64,000 nt of DNA from Phycisphaerae bacterium (GCA_022072445.1 JAJVHV010000018.1:61631-125630); one strand, 5' to 3'. Positions 44,620 to 54,540 are shown, counted from the stretch's first letter. Numbers and translations: made by a program. The notes: a model not told the origin generated them from the letters alone.

Positions 44620-46072
44620 GCTGGTCGGCCTCCGCTTGCCGCCCCGACTCCGCGGCCCGCTGTGAAAGCTCGCGGCGCAGCGTGGATCGCCACAGTTCGC
44701 GGAACGACTGCTCCGCCGGGGCGCGCAGATCGCGCTGCCGGAGTGCACCGCGGAGCGGCCCCGCTGCGCGGATGATCCAGCCGTCACGCGCCAGGCGTCT
44801 CAGGAACCAGCCGCCGACGTGCTGCGCCAGCTCGTAGAGCGCCCGCGAGCGCAGGAACCACGCGACCAGCGCGAATGTCCAGCGATGTCCGCGACTGACG
44901 ATGCGCCGCTGCGTCTGCTCGCGCCGCAGCGCCACAAGCACGTGCGGAATGTCGATCTTCACCGGGCAGACGTCGTGGCACAGCCCGCAGAGGCTCGACG
45001 CCTGCGGCAGGTCGGCGTGCTCGGACAGCCCGCCGAAGAGCGGCGTCAGCAGCTTGCCGATCGGACCGGGGTAGACGCTGCCGTAAGCGTGGCCACCGAC
45101 GCGGCGGTAGACGGGGCAGGCGTTCAGGCAGGCGCCGCAGCGGATGCAGCGCAGCACGTCGCGATGGGGTCCGGCCAGGATGTCGCTGCGGCCGGCATCC
45201 ATGATGACGACGTGCAGCTCCTCGGGCCCGTCGGGGTCGCCTCCGCCGCGCGGCCCGCTCACCAGCGACGTGTAGACCGTGATAGGCTGGCCGGTGCTGG
45301 AGCGTGCCAGGAGCTTGAGAAAGACCGACAAGTCGCGCATCCGCGGAACGATCTTCTCGATGCCCATCAACGCGACGTGCACGCGCGGGCGGCTCATCGT
45401 CAATCGGCCGTTGCCCTCGTTCGTGCAGATGCAGATCGTGCCGCTCTCAGCCACGCCGAAATTGACGCCGGTGATGCCCAGATCGGCGCGTCGGAAGATG
45501 GCGCGCAGGTGATCCCGCGCGATCGCGGTCAGTTTTTCGGGGTCTTCGGTATAGGGCACACCCAGTTCGCGGACGAAGGCCCGCGCGATCGTCTGCCGGT
45601 TCTTGTGGATGATGGGCGTGACGATGTGGCTGGGGTGATCGTGGTCGATCTGCACGATGAACTCGCCCAGGTCGGTCTCGACCACCTGCACGCCGGCGGC
45701 GGCGAGGGCCGCGTTCAGGCCGGTCTCCTCGCTGGTCATCGACTTGGATTTCACGCACAGCTTCGCGCCACGGCGCTGGGCGATGCCGGCGATGATCTCG
45801 TTGGCGGCGCGGCGGTCGGCGGCGAAGTGCACGCGGCCGCCGCGGGCCTCGACGCGGGCCACAAACTGCTCGAGATACGTGTCGAGGTGGTCGAGCGTAT
45901 GCTGCTTGATGTCGGCGGCGGCGGCCCGTAGCCGTTCGTAGTTGCGCAGGCCTGACATCGCCTCGGCCCGGGCGGCGACCTTGTGCGTGGTCGCGCCCTG
46001 CAGCGCGGCCTGCAGGGCCGCGTCGTCCAACGCGGCCCGGCTGCGCTCGGCGAAACTGGGACGTGGGCTCAC
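44612..46072 (-). CDS. lutB: Lactate utilization protein B, iron-sulphur
   Basis: The 486-residue protein has an N-terminal LUD domain (KSKSMTSEETGLNAAL, GVAESGTICICTNEGNGRL, GIEKIVPRMRDL) and two [4Fe-4S] motifs, CIRCGACLNACPVY and SLCGLCHDVCPVKI, then a C-terminal helical part. GTG 46072 has GGAG seven bases upstream. It is the central electron-transfer subunit of the LutABC lactate dehydrogenase. No lutA gene lies upstream; the next gene is an ABC ATPase 64 bp away. The complex may therefore be completed from elsewhere or function with another CCG protein. Confidence 0.93.
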   Translation of the reverse strand: MSPRPSFAERSRAALDDAALQAALQGATTHKVAARAEAMSGLRNYERLRAAAADIKQHTLDHLDTYLEQFVARVEARGGRVHFAADRRAANEIIAGIAQRRGAKLCVKSKSMTSEETGLNAALAAAGVQVVETDLGEFIVQIDHDHPSHIVTPIIHKNRQTIARAFVRELGVPYTEDPEKLTAIARDHLRAIFRRADLGITGVNFGVAESGTICICTNEGNGRLTMSRPRVHVALMGIEKIVPRMRDLSVFLKLLARSSTGQPITVYTSLVSGPRGGGDPDGPEELHVVIMDAGRSDILAGPHRDVLRCIRCGACLNACPVYRRVGGHAYGSVYPGPIGKLLTPLFGGLSEHADLPQASSLCGLCHDVCPVKIDIPHVLVALRREQTQRRIVSRGHRWTFALVAWFLRSRALYELAQHVGGWFLRRLARDGWIIRAAGPLRGALRQRDLRAPAEQSFRELWRSTLRRELSQRAAESGRQAEADQRG

Positions 46073-46136
46073 GCCGCTGCTCCATTCGGCTCGAAGCGAA
46101 GGCGCCGTCGGCGGCGGCGCGCCGCCCGGGCGGTTG

Positions 46137-46862
46137 TCAGGCGTCGGTAATCCGGCCGTCGCGCATGTGGACGACGCGCGAGGCGCTTTGCGCGACTTGC
46201 AAGTCGTGCGTGACGATGACGAGCGTCACGCCGTCCTCGCGTTGTATTTGCCGCATCAGGTCCAGCACCTGCGAGCCGCTGCGCGTGTCGAGCGAGCCGG
46301 TGGGCTCATCCGCCAGGATCAGCCGCGGATGGTTCGCCAGGGCGCGGGCCACCGCGACGCGCTGCCGCTCGCCGCCGGAGAGCGTCGGCGGCAGATTATT
46401 GACGCGATGGCTCATCTCAACGCGATCGAGCAGCATGCTGGCGCGGCTGACGCGCTGCTCGGCGCTGATGCCGGCGCGGACCATCGGAATCTGGACGTTT
46501 TCGTGCGCGGTGAGGTGCGGCAACAGATTGTGCAGTTGAAAGACGAAGCCGATCGTCCCGGAGCGGAACAGGTCGGCCTGCTTGCGGGTCAGCGAGCGGA
46601 GCGACGTGCCGAAGACCTCGATCTCGCCGGCGTCGGGGCGATCGAGCGCGGCGATCAGGTTCAGCAGCGTCGATTTGCCGCAGCCCGACGGGCCGGCGAT
46701 GGCGATCGCCTCGCCGGCGTGAATCGTCAGGTCGGCGCGATCCAGCGCCACGATGCTGCCGCGCTCGAACGACTTCACCAGCCCGCGGGCCCGCACGGCG
46801 ATCTCGCGCGGCGCCGCGGCGGCCTCGAGCGCGGCGGCGGCCAGCTCGGCGGTCCTACTCAT
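46137..46862 (-). CDS. ABC transporter ATP-binding protein, LolD/MacB type
   Basis: The 241-residue ATPase has Walker A GPSGCGKST, signature LSGGERQRVA, Walker B LILADEPTGSLD and H-loop VIVTHDLQVA. The DEPTGSLD form and the FQLHNLLPHLTAHENV Q-loop place it with the LolD/MacB/FtsE family, which drives extraction or mechanotransmission at the inner membrane rather than bulk transport. It overlaps the permease stop by eight bases. It is likely to power an FtsX-like permease on lipoproteins or other envelope cargo. Confidence 0.9.
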   Translation of the reverse strand: MSRTAELAAAALEAAAAPREIAVRARGLVKSFERGSIVALDRADLTIHAGEAIAIAGPSGCGKSTLLNLIAALDRPDAGEIEVFGTSLRSLTRKQADLFRSGTIGFVFQLHNLLPHLTAHENVQIPMVRAGISAEQRVSRASMLLDRVEMSHRVNNLPPTLSGGERQRVAVARALANHPRLILADEPTGSLDTRSGSQVLDLMRQIQREDGVTLVIVTHDLQVAQSASRVVHMRDGRITDA

Positions 46863-47988
46863 AGCGCAGGGCCTCCACGGGCGAGAACGTCGACGCGCGC
46901 CACGACGGTATCACGCCGCCCAGCGCACCGATGGCGACCGCCAGCAGCGTTGCCCAGCCGAAGAGCGCCGGACCGTAGACCGGCTGCACGAACTGCTCGG
47001 TGATGTGCATCACCGTCGCAAGCTGCGCCACGGCGACGCCCAGCACCGAGCCCATCGCCGCCGCCAGGAGGCTGATCAGCGCGGATTCCATCAGGATCAT
47101 GCCGACGACGCGGCGCCGCGACCAGCCCAGGGCGCGCAGAATCCCGATTTCGCGCGTGCGCTCGAAGACGGACATCCACATCGTGTTCAGCACCACCAGC
47201 CCGCCGACCAGCACCGCGATTCCCGATACGCCCCAGACCAAGGCCTGCATGATCACCAGCCCGCGATCGACCTTGACGTATTCCTCCACCTCGCTGATCG
47301 CCTTGAACTCGGGAAAACGTCTCTCGATCTCCTCGACGGCGGCGCGGCGGTCGGCGCCGGGCTTGAGCTTGACCGGGGCGGCGGTGATCTGGTCCTGACG
47401 GTTGGTCATCTCCTGCAGCACGTCCAGGTCGATCATCACCCCGCCGTCGACCACGACCAGGCCGAGTTCGAACATGCCGGAGATGGTGAATTCGTGGCGT
47501 CCCATGCGAATCTTGTCGCCGACCTTGACGCACAGCGTCTGAGCCGCGACGCGACCGACCATCAGCTCGTCGGGGCGCTGCGGCTTGCGGCCCTGCGTCG
47601 GTTTAAGCTGGCGATAGGAGAAATCGTCCTCGCGCGCCCCGATGACCACCATGAACGGCTGGTCGTTCACCGGCTGAACGGTGAAGATCGCACCGGCGAC
47701 GGCCTCGACGGCATCGACCGAGGCCAGGGCGGCGCGCGTCGCCTTCTCCTCGAGCGAGCTGAGGATGTCCGCCGCCACGCCGGTCTGAAACACCAGCAGG
47801 TCGCAGCCGCCCAGGCGCAGGGCCATCGACGTCATGTCCCAGAAGCCGCGCGAGATTGCGGCCAGCGCCACGACCGCGATCACCCCGACCGACACGCCCA
47901 GCGCCGTCAGCATCGTGCGCATCGGCTGGCGCATCAGGTTGCGCACCGTGACGCCGGAGAACGTCAGTGCTCGGGGAGCGCGGTTCAT
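46855..47988 (-). CDS. FtsX/MacB-like ABC permease
   Basis: The 377-residue protein has the MacB-type topology: one N-terminal membrane segment (LTALGVSVGVIAVVALAAI), a large periplasmic domain of about 210 residues, then three segments (LVWGVSGIAVLVGGLVVLN, LISLLAAAMGSVLGVAVAQ, FGWATLLAVAIGALGGVIP). It includes the coupling motif VFERTREIGILRALGWSRRR and the terminal PSWRASTFSPVEALRYE. ATG 47988 lies seven bases after the preceding gene. It should pair with the LolD-like ATPase. Confidence 0.9.
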   Translation of the reverse strand: MNRAPRALTFSGVTVRNLMRQPMRTMLTALGVSVGVIAVVALAAISRGFWDMTSMALRLGGCDLLVFQTGVAADILSSLEEKATRAALASVDAVEAVAGAIFTVQPVNDQPFMVVIGAREDDFSYRQLKPTQGRKPQRPDELMVGRVAAQTLCVKVGDKIRMGRHEFTISGMFELGLVVVDGGVMIDLDVLQEMTNRQDQITAAPVKLKPGADRRAAVEEIERRFPEFKAISEVEEYVKVDRGLVIMQALVWGVSGIAVLVGGLVVLNTMWMSVFERTREIGILRALGWSRRRVVGMILMESALISLLAAAMGSVLGVAVAQLATVMHITEQFVQPVYGPALFGWATLLAVAIGALGGVIPSWRASTFSPVEALRYE

Positions 47989-47995
47989 AACCAGA

Positions 47996-48640
47996 TCATC
48001 GGCGGTGCCGCGCCGGGTTGTCAAAAGTCGGGCCGGACGCCGCCGAAGCGGTTGAGACGCCATGACGATTCGACTCCTGCGGCACGGCGCCGCCCGCACC
48101 GCCGGGAGCACCCCCGCCGGCAGAACCGGCGCGACCGGCGTACGCCGCCAGCGCGTCGTGCGTCAGCCGCTGCTGCACGCCGATATTGCGGTATTCGATC
48201 CACGCCGCCAAAGGTTGCGCCGCGATGGAGAGCAGGGCCAATACAAAATGCCAGATTTTTGGAATCGCGGCCCGCGTGGTGTCGAAGCCGGCCGCGGTGG
48301 CGCTGGACGCGCCGATCCAGGCGCCGGTCATCGCGGTGGCCATGACGACGGCGATGGCGGACATCGCGACGCGGAACGTGCGGCTCTTGAGCCGTTTGGC
48401 GCGCTGCTCGAACGCCGGGTCGATCCGCCGGCGATCGACCGCCTCGCCGATCGTCTTGGTCTGCACGATGAAGTAGACGTAGACGATCGAGTGCAGGAGC
48501 GCGGTGTAGAGCGTGGCGAACAACCCCAGTCCGAAGTGCAGCGGAAAGAGGCGTCCGCCGCCTCCGAACCAGCCCAGCGCGGCGGCCCCCGACAGCACCA
48601 GCACGTCGGCGATGACCAAGCCCGTCAGGACCGATTGCAT
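47996..48640 (-). CDS. Integral membrane protein of unknown function
   Basis: The 214-residue product has about four hydrophobic segments (VLTGLVIADVLVLSGAAALG, LHFGLGLFATLYTALLHSIVY, FRVAMSAIAVVMATAMTGAW, IWHFVLALLSIAAQPLAAW) and a Gly-rich C-terminus. It lies four bases after the phosphatase stop and seven before the permease start, so it is part of the same operon. I do not recognise the family; a role with the phosphatase or the ABC unit is inferred from spacing only. Confidence 0.75.
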   Translation of the reverse strand: MQSVLTGLVIADVLVLSGAAALGWFGGGGRLFPLHFGLGLFATLYTALLHSIVYVYFIVQTKTIGEAVDRRRIDPAFEQRAKRLKSRTFRVAMSAIAVVMATAMTGAWIGASSATAAGFDTTRAAIPKIWHFVLALLSIAAQPLAAWIEYRNIGVQQRLTHDALAAYAGRAGSAGGGAPGGAGGAVPQESNRHGVSTASAASGPTFDNPARHRR

Positions 48641-48644
48641 GCGT

Positions 48645-50273
48645 TCAGTGCTTGAAGTGCAGCGCCAGGAGCGTCATGTCGTCGCCCAGGTCGGCGCCGC
48701 CCAGATGACGCCGGACCAGATTGCGCGCCACGCGGATCAGATCGTGCGTCTGCCGGCGCTCGGTCGTCGCGAGCTCCGAGACGACGGCGTCGAGTCCGAG
48801 GATGGGCCGGTCGGGCGGCGCGGCTTCGTTTAGACCATCCGTGTAGAAAAGCAGCGCTTCCACGTCGTGCCCGCACGCGACGCGCTGCGACTCGAAGCGC
48901 TCGTCGGGATCGACGCCCAACGGCAGCGAATTGTCATCGCTTGAGAAGGAACTCACCTCGCGCCCCACCAGGATCGGCCCCGGGTGCCCGGCGCTGACCA
49001 TCTCGACCTGCCCCTCGTTCGTATCCACCACGCCGAAAACCGCCGTGATGAACACGTCGGGGGACGTATTCCGGCAGATCAGGCCGTTGACCCGCTGCAC
49101 CAGGTTCGGCAGCGGCACGTCGAGCGTCATGGCGACGCGCACCGCGGCCTGAAGGTTGGCCATCAGCAGGGCGGCCGGCAGACCGTGCCCCGTGACGTCG
49201 GCGATGATCACGCCCAGACGACGCTCGTCCAACTCGAAAAAGTCGAAATAGTCGCCGCCGACCGCCGACGACGGCTCGTTGTAGCCTTCGACCGTGACGA
49301 CGCCCTTGGTCATGGCGGCGGGAGGCAGCAGCATGCGCTGGATGGTGCGGGCGTGCTGCAGTTCGGCGATGATGCTCTGCGCGCGGGCGTGGTCCTTCAG
49401 CATGCGCAGATTGATCAGGCCAACGCCCACCTGCCGCGCGATGGCCTCGAAAAAGTCGACGTCCTTCTCGGTGTACGTCGATCCGTTCGTGACGCGGTCG
49501 CCGTAGATCACGCCCAGGATTTCCTCATGGTGCATGATCGGCACACACAGCGCCGAGCAGATGGGAAATCGCACGAGGCTCTCGGTGATGTTGGCGCCCA
49601 GGTCGGTGGCGGGGTTGTTGACGATCGCGCGGGCGCCCTCCACCAGCGCCCGGTTGATCAGCGTGCGGCTGATCTTGAACGCTCCGGTCTCGTCGCGCGG
49701 CACGTTGCGCACGACCGGCAGCTCCGGTTCGCCGCGGGCGGTCTTCAATGCAATCAGGCCGCGCTCGAACTTCAGCGCCTCGCAGCAGCCGTCGAGTGCC
49801 TCTTCCAGAAGCTGCTTGCGGTCAAGCGTGCCGCTCAGCCGCTCACCCAGGCCGATCAGCAGGTTCAGACGCTTCTGATTGAGGTCGCCGGCGCGCTGGC
49901 TCGACGGCAGGAAACGCGTCGTGCCCATGTCCATCGCCGCGTCGGGCGTGAAAATGACGCTTCCGGCGTCGCCGGCCGGGACGCCGCGTATCTCGATCAG
50001 GTGCTCGCCGATGTGGACGCGCTTGTAAGCGACGCGTGTCGCGTTGCGGAACAGCTCGCCGTTGTCGACGCGCGTGCCGTTCTTGGAGTTCAGATCGGCG
50101 ACCATGACGCGCTGGCCGTCCACGAGCCACAGCTCGGCATGCTCGCGCGACACCTCGCCGTCGTTGCGCAGCACGACGTCGCACGTCTCCGAGCGACCGA
50201 TCTTCATCGGCCGGTCGGAGAGATTGAATAAGGATTCGGCGCCATCGCGCGAGCGGACCACCAACTCGGCCAT
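48645..50273 (-). CDS. FHA-GAF-PP2C (RsbU/SpoIIE-type) phosphatase
   Basis: The 542-residue protein has an FHA domain (KIGRSETCDVVL, VSREHAELW, NSKNGTRVDN; residues 20-95), a GAF domain (about 145-305, LLEEALDGCCEALKFERGLI) and a PP2C-type phosphatase (about 320-540: SSAVGGDYFDFF, VIIADVTGHGLPAALLMA, FYTDGLNEA, LGDDMTLLAL). FHA binds phosphothreonine, so it should respond to Ser/Thr kinases such as the one encoded at 51.8-54.5 kb. RsbU-like enzymes act on anti-anti-sigma factors. ATG 50273 has GAGG seven bases upstream. Confidence 0.93.
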   Translation of the reverse strand: MAELVVRSRDGAESLFNLSDRPMKIGRSETCDVVLRNDGEVSREHAELWLVDGQRVMVADLNSKNGTRVDNGELFRNATRVAYKRVHIGEHLIEIRGVPAGDAGSVIFTPDAAMDMGTTRFLPSSQRAGDLNQKRLNLLIGLGERLSGTLDRKQLLEEALDGCCEALKFERGLIALKTARGEPELPVVRNVPRDETGAFKISRTLINRALVEGARAIVNNPATDLGANITESLVRFPICSALCVPIMHHEEILGVIYGDRVTNGSTYTEKDVDFFEAIARQVGVGLINLRMLKDHARAQSIIAELQHARTIQRMLLPPAAMTKGVVTVEGYNEPSSAVGGDYFDFFELDERRLGVIIADVTGHGLPAALLMANLQAAVRVAMTLDVPLPNLVQRVNGLICRNTSPDVFITAVFGVVDTNEGQVEMVSAGHPGPILVGREVSSFSSDDNSLPLGVDPDERFESQRVACGHDVEALLFYTDGLNEAAPPDRPILGLDAVVSELATTERRQTHDLIRVARNLVRRHLGGADLGDDMTLLALHFKH

Positions 50274-50297
50274 GCGTCATCCTCGTGCCAGCTCCGG

Positions 50298-50492
50298 CTA
50301 GCCCAGCGACAGAATCCGCAGCAGCGGCAGCAGCGCGGAGTAGGGCAGGCGCAGGGCGTTGTCGAACGCGTCGGGCGAGAGCAGGATGCCCAGCCCGTCT
50401 TGCACCCGCGCGATGCAGCCGCCCAGCGCCGCGGCACCCAGCAGCGACCCGACCGCCAGCCAGCGGCCCGCACTCCACCGATTCCGACCCAT
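50298..50492 (-). CDS. Small lipoprotein (64 aa), operon leader gene
   Basis: From ATG 50492 the product is a 64-residue lipoprotein with lipobox LGGC (LLGAAALGGC) and a short mature part (CIARVQDGLGILLSPDAFDN). It stops 24 bp before the FHA-GAF-PP2C gene and is probably the first gene of that operon. The open frame continues upstream to 50654, but that part is Arg-rich and unlike protein. Function unknown. Confidence 0.65.
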   Translation of the reverse strand: MGRNRWSAGRWLAVGSLLGAAALGGCIARVQDGLGILLSPDAFDNALRLPYSALLPLLRILSLG

Positions 50493-50634
50493 CCGCCGCA
50501 CTCCCTCGCGGCCACTCCGCCGCGTCCAGTAGTGTACCACCTCCGCGGCACGACGGCACGGTGATGGCACGTCGGCCCGGCTGCCGCGTTCGCCGCGACT
50601 GGACCGCGCTCCCGGCCGGCACCAGAATGTGTTC

Positions 50635-51714
50635 ATGCCGATGAGCTTGGCCACCCTGGCACTGTGGTTCTGCGCGGCCCCGCCCTACCAGGCCGCCGTG
50701 GAGTCTCCCGCCGCTCTGCTGACGCGGATCGACGCGTCCCGGTCGCGGCTCGCCGCTCCGCACCTGCCCTTCCAGGAGCAACGCGAAACCCGCCGGCGAC
50801 TCGCCGCCGACTGTCGGCTCTATCTGACGCTCTACCCCGGCGGCGACAAACGTGAGGACGTCGGCCGACTCGAACTGGCCACACTCTTCGAGCTGGCGGC
50901 ACTCGCCGGCGGCGAGTTCGCCGAATTCAAGCTGCGCGTCGCCGACATGCTCAACCACCCGCCCTTTCCCGCCGCCGAACACGAGGCTGCATACTGGTCC
51001 CTGGTCTGCGGCGGTTTGAATCGCGCGCCCATCTCGCGTAGCGGCGTGAATCCACCGGCGCGCGGCCGGCCGCTTTCCGCGCCTCAGGCCGGCGACCGCC
51101 AGCTCATCGCCGCGATGCGCGCCTATACCGCGGCTCATCCGCGCAGCCGGCACACGCCGCGCATGCTGGAGCAGCTCTTCGACGCGGCGGCGGCAGGCGA
51201 CGAGGATGCCGCGATGCGGGCGGCGGTGGAGTCGCTGACGCGCGACTGGCCCGCGCATCCGGCCACGGTGCGCGCCGCCGGCCGCCTGCGACGGCGCGAC
51301 GCGGTCGGAAAGCCGTTCTGGATTAGCGGAGAACTGGCCGGCGGCGGCACGACGCTCGATACCCGCTCACTGCTCGGCCGGCCGCTGATCGTCGTCGTGT
51401 GGTCCGTCGACTGCGATCGTTCGCGCACGCGCATCCGCGAGATCGAGACGTTTCGCGTCACACATCCGGACGTCGCGGTGGTGGGCGTCAGCCGGGACGC
51501 CGACGCGGATCGCGTGCAGCAGGCTTGCCGCGAGCTGGGCCTGGCCTGGCCACAGCTTCAGGACGGCCGCGGCCCGGCCGCGCAGGTCATGCTTGATTGG
51601 GGCGTCGATGAGACGCCGTTCGTGTTCGTCGTCGACGCAGGCGGCGCGCTGCGCGGCGCGACAGCCGACGACGCCTGGCGCGACGGGGCGCGCGCCGCGG
51701 TCGATCGACGCTAG
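50635..51714 (+). CDS. Secreted protein with C-terminal thioredoxin-like domain
   Basis: The 359-residue product has a weak signal (SLATLALWFCAAPPYQAA), a helical central region and a C-terminal thioredoxin-like domain (LIVVVWSVDCDRSRTRIRE, then VAVVGVSRDADADRVQQACR and TPFVFVVDAGGALRG). The active site has a single Cys (SVDC) rather than CxxC, as in the 38.4-kb lipoprotein. ATG 50635 was preferred over GTG 50629. It is divergent from the lipoprotein/phosphatase operon and convergent with the kinase gene. Confidence 0.72.
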   Translation: MPMSLATLALWFCAAPPYQAAVESPAALLTRIDASRSRLAAPHLPFQEQRETRRRLAADCRLYLTLYPGGDKREDVGRLELATLFELAALAGGEFAEFKLRVADMLNHPPFPAAEHEAAYWSLVCGGLNRAPISRSGVNPPARGRPLSAPQAGDRQLIAAMRAYTAAHPRSRHTPRMLEQLFDAAAAGDEDAAMRAAVESLTRDWPAHPATVRAAGRLRRRDAVGKPFWISGELAGGGTTLDTRSLLGRPLIVVVWSVDCDRSRTRIREIETFRVTHPDVAVVGVSRDADADRVQQACRELGLAWPQLQDGRGPAAQVMLDWGVDETPFVFVVDAGGALRGATADDAWRDGARAAVDRR

Positions 51715-51753
51715 ACTCGCCAGGAAGGATCGGCTTGCCGTTCGCCGCTCAGC

Positions 51754-54540
51754 TCACTCCCCCGCGCGGATCGCCGCGGCGCGGCCTGCATCGCCGCGCG
51801 CTTCCCACAGCCGCGCCAACCGTTCAATCGCGTCGTTCACGCGGGGCTTCGGCGCGTCGGGACTGGCCCGCAACGCCTCCGCCGCCGGCGCCAGCAGCGC
51901 CTCGGCCTCGTCCAGGCGTCCCAGACCAAGCAGCACCTCTCCCATCAGGCTTCGGGTGTGATGCGTTTTCCACGTAACCGGGGCTTGCTGTGCGGCGTCC
52001 AGCGCCGGCCGCAGCAGTTCTTCCGCCTCGGCAAAACGCCGCTGCTTGATCCGCACGGTGCCGAGCACCTGCATCCCATCTGTCAGCGCCGGCCCGCTCG
52101 TGCCCTTCTCGCGGAGCACTTGCAGACTCTGCTCGAAGAGCACCGCCGCGTCGTCGTAGCGCTCGAAGAGATACAGCGTCCGCGCCAGGTCGGAGCGTAC
52201 CTGAACCACCTTGGGGTGGCCGGGATCGAAGTGCGTCAGCAACATGTCGAGCGCGGCGCGGCGGTGTTGAGCCGACTCCTCGAACCGCTTGCGGGACTCG
52301 AGCACCGCCCCGAGAAAGTTGAGGCTTTCGGCGATTTCCGGATGCCCCTCCGGCAACACGGCGCGTTGCAGCGCGAGCGCCTCTTCAAAAATCGGCTGGC
52401 TCTCGTCGATCCGCCCGAGCTCGAAGTAGATCACACCCAGATTGTTCAGGTGCGTCGCCAGCCGCGGGCCGCCGCCCGCGAAGCGCCGCTCGCTGGCGAT
52501 GGCCTCCTGCAACAGCCGGATGGCCTCCTCGCTACGGCGGGTCCGCTGGAGCAGGCACGCCAGCGAGCTCTTCACGCTCGCCGTGCGCGTGTCGTCGTCG
52601 CCGAACTGCTCCAGCGCCATCGACAGCGCGTCGCGCAGCAGCGATTCGGACTCGTCCCACTTCCCGGCCACCTGAAGCACGTTCGCCAGGTGCTTTCGGG
52701 CCGCAAAGAGCCCCTGCTGCCGCTCCAGCGGCGCCGCTTCGAAGCGCTCGATCGCCTGGCGGTAGCGGGCCTCGGCTTCTTCGCGCCGGCCGAGCGCTTC
52801 GACGACCACTCCCAGGTTGAAGAGCGTGTCGGCTTCCAGACACCGCGGATCGCCGCGCATGCCCTGGTCGATCTCGAGCGCTTCGCGATACGCCTGCTCG
52901 GCGCCGGCGTAGTTCCCCAGCGCCAGGCGGGCGGCGCCCATCTGGTTGAGCGCTTCGGAGACGCGCGGCGCCTGCGGTCCGAGCAGTTGCCGGCACAGCT
53001 CGGCCATCCGCGCGAAGTTCTGCTCCGAGCGGACGAAGTCCGAGAGGTTGTAGAATGCCAACCCCAGCGTGGAGCGCAGCCGTAGCTCGATCTCCGGCTT
53101 GTCGCTCAGATTGTCGAACACAATGTCGGCATACTTCGTCACCACGTCGCGGATCGTCGCGTCGGGTCCGGGAAACTCGAACGCCTCCGATGACCCGAAC
53201 ATCTTCTCGATCAACTTGACGACCGCGTCTGCCTCCTCCATCCGCCGGGCGGAATCCCGCTCGGCGGCCACGGCGCGGTCGCGCTCGGTCTGCGCCTCGC
53301 CGCGCCGCCGCTCGGCCGCCCGCCAGAAATAGAGGCTGAAGCACAGCCCCAGCACGATCACGGCCAGCACGGCACCCGACGCGGCGACGGCGACGCGGTG
53401 CCGGCGGACCTGCTTGCGCAGCACGTAGCCGAACGAGTCGCGCTTGGCCTCGATCGCCTCATTGGCCAGGTAGCGCTGCAGATCGCGGCCAAGGTCGCCG
53501 GCCGTCTGGTAGCGGCGCTGCCGGTCTTTCTGCAGGCACTTGAAGACGATCGTCTCCAGCTCGTCGTCGACACCCGACGCCACGCCGCCCGCCGTTCCCC
53601 GCACCGACGGCTCGCGCCGTGCGTCGTTGATGCGGCGGGGCTCGGCAAAGCGGATCGCCTGCACGACTTCGGGCAGCGGACCAGTCACGCGATAGGGAAA
53701 CTGGCCCGCCAGCGCGTGGTACAGCAGCACACCCAGCGCGTACACGTCGGTGCGCGTGTCGATCTCGCCGGGCGTGCCGGCGGCCTGCTCCGGGCTGGAC
53801 CAGGGCAGCGAACCGACGAATTGACCGGTCTGCGTCATGCTCGGGTCGGCCTCGCCGGGGGCCGCGTCGCTGAACTTCGCCAGGCCAAAATCCAGCACGC
53901 GCGGTTCGCCACCCTCGTCCACGAGAATGTTGCCCGGCTTCAGGTCGCGATGAATGACGCCGCGCAGGTGTGCGGCGTTGACCGCGTCGCAGATGCGCAG
54001 GAAGACGCGCAGGATTTCGGCGACCTCGTCGCGCAGGCCGGAACGCGAACCGCTGCGGACGGCGGCGTCGATGCGGGCGCGACGCTGTTTCTCGATCCAG
54101 CGGTCCAGCGGCATGCCGACCACCAGGTCCATCACGTAGTAAAACCGCCCCGCCGACTCACCGCTGTCGTGAATCGTCACCACGTTTGGATGACGCAGGT
54201 GACTCAGGACCTCGATTTCGCGCTCAAACCGGCGACGACTGGTGCTCGCCGGGCCGGGCGCGTCGTAGAGCACCTTGATCGCGACTTTGCGCTTCGTCCC
54301 CCGCTGGATGGCCTCATACACCACGCCCTGCCCACCGCGGTGCCGTTCGCCGAGCACGTCATAGCCGCTCAGCGACTCGCCCGGCGCAGCTCCGAGCGTG
54401 CTTGCGTCGCGCACGTCCAGCGACGAGTCGCGCGCGCCACGCGCCACGCCCGGACGCCGAGCCGTAACCGCCTCGAACTGGCGCGCCGCGGCGTTGATCA
54501 GCAGTTCGTCACGCTCGCGCGATGAAGTTGTCTCGCTCAT
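51754..54540 (-). CDS. Ser/Thr protein kinase with membrane anchor and TPR array
   Basis: The 928-residue protein has a Hanks-type kinase domain (GERHRGGQGVVYEA loop; Lys89 in VAIKV; VIHRDLKPGN at about 195-204; DFG 217-219; SPEQAAGTPGEIDTRTDVYA activation region), a membrane segment (VAVAASGAVLAVIVLGLCFSL, about 395) and then some ten TPRs that should be periplasmic. The kinase faces the cytoplasm. GGGATTC precedes ATG 54540. An ECF-like sigma factor gene lies immediately upstream, an arrangement that occurs repeatedly in planctomycetes, where such pairs are thought to link sensing to transcription. Confidence 0.93.
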   Translation of the reverse strand: MSETTSSRERDELLINAAARQFEAVTARRPGVARGARDSSLDVRDASTLGAAPGESLSGYDVLGERHRGGQGVVYEAIQRGTKRKVAIKVLYDAPGPASTSRRRFEREIEVLSHLRHPNVVTIHDSGESAGRFYYVMDLVVGMPLDRWIEKQRRARIDAAVRSGSRSGLRDEVAEILRVFLRICDAVNAAHLRGVIHRDLKPGNILVDEGGEPRVLDFGLAKFSDAAPGEADPSMTQTGQFVGSLPWSSPEQAAGTPGEIDTRTDVYALGVLLYHALAGQFPYRVTGPLPEVVQAIRFAEPRRINDARREPSVRGTAGGVASGVDDELETIVFKCLQKDRQRRYQTAGDLGRDLQRYLANEAIEAKRDSFGYVLRKQVRRHRVAVAASGAVLAVIVLGLCFSLYFWRAAERRRGEAQTERDRAVAAERDSARRMEEADAVVKLIEKMFGSSEAFEFPGPDATIRDVVTKYADIVFDNLSDKPEIELRLRSTLGLAFYNLSDFVRSEQNFARMAELCRQLLGPQAPRVSEALNQMGAARLALGNYAGAEQAYREALEIDQGMRGDPRCLEADTLFNLGVVVEALGRREEAEARYRQAIERFEAAPLERQQGLFAARKHLANVLQVAGKWDESESLLRDALSMALEQFGDDDTRTASVKSSLACLLQRTRRSEEAIRLLQEAIASERRFAGGGPRLATHLNNLGVIYFELGRIDESQPIFEEALALQRAVLPEGHPEIAESLNFLGAVLESRKRFEESAQHRRAALDMLLTHFDPGHPKVVQVRSDLARTLYLFERYDDAAVLFEQSLQVLREKGTSGPALTDGMQVLGTVRIKQRRFAEAEELLRPALDAAQQAPVTWKTHHTRSLMGEVLLGLGRLDEAEALLAPAAEALRASPDAPKPRVNDAIERLARLWEARGDAGRAAAIRAGE

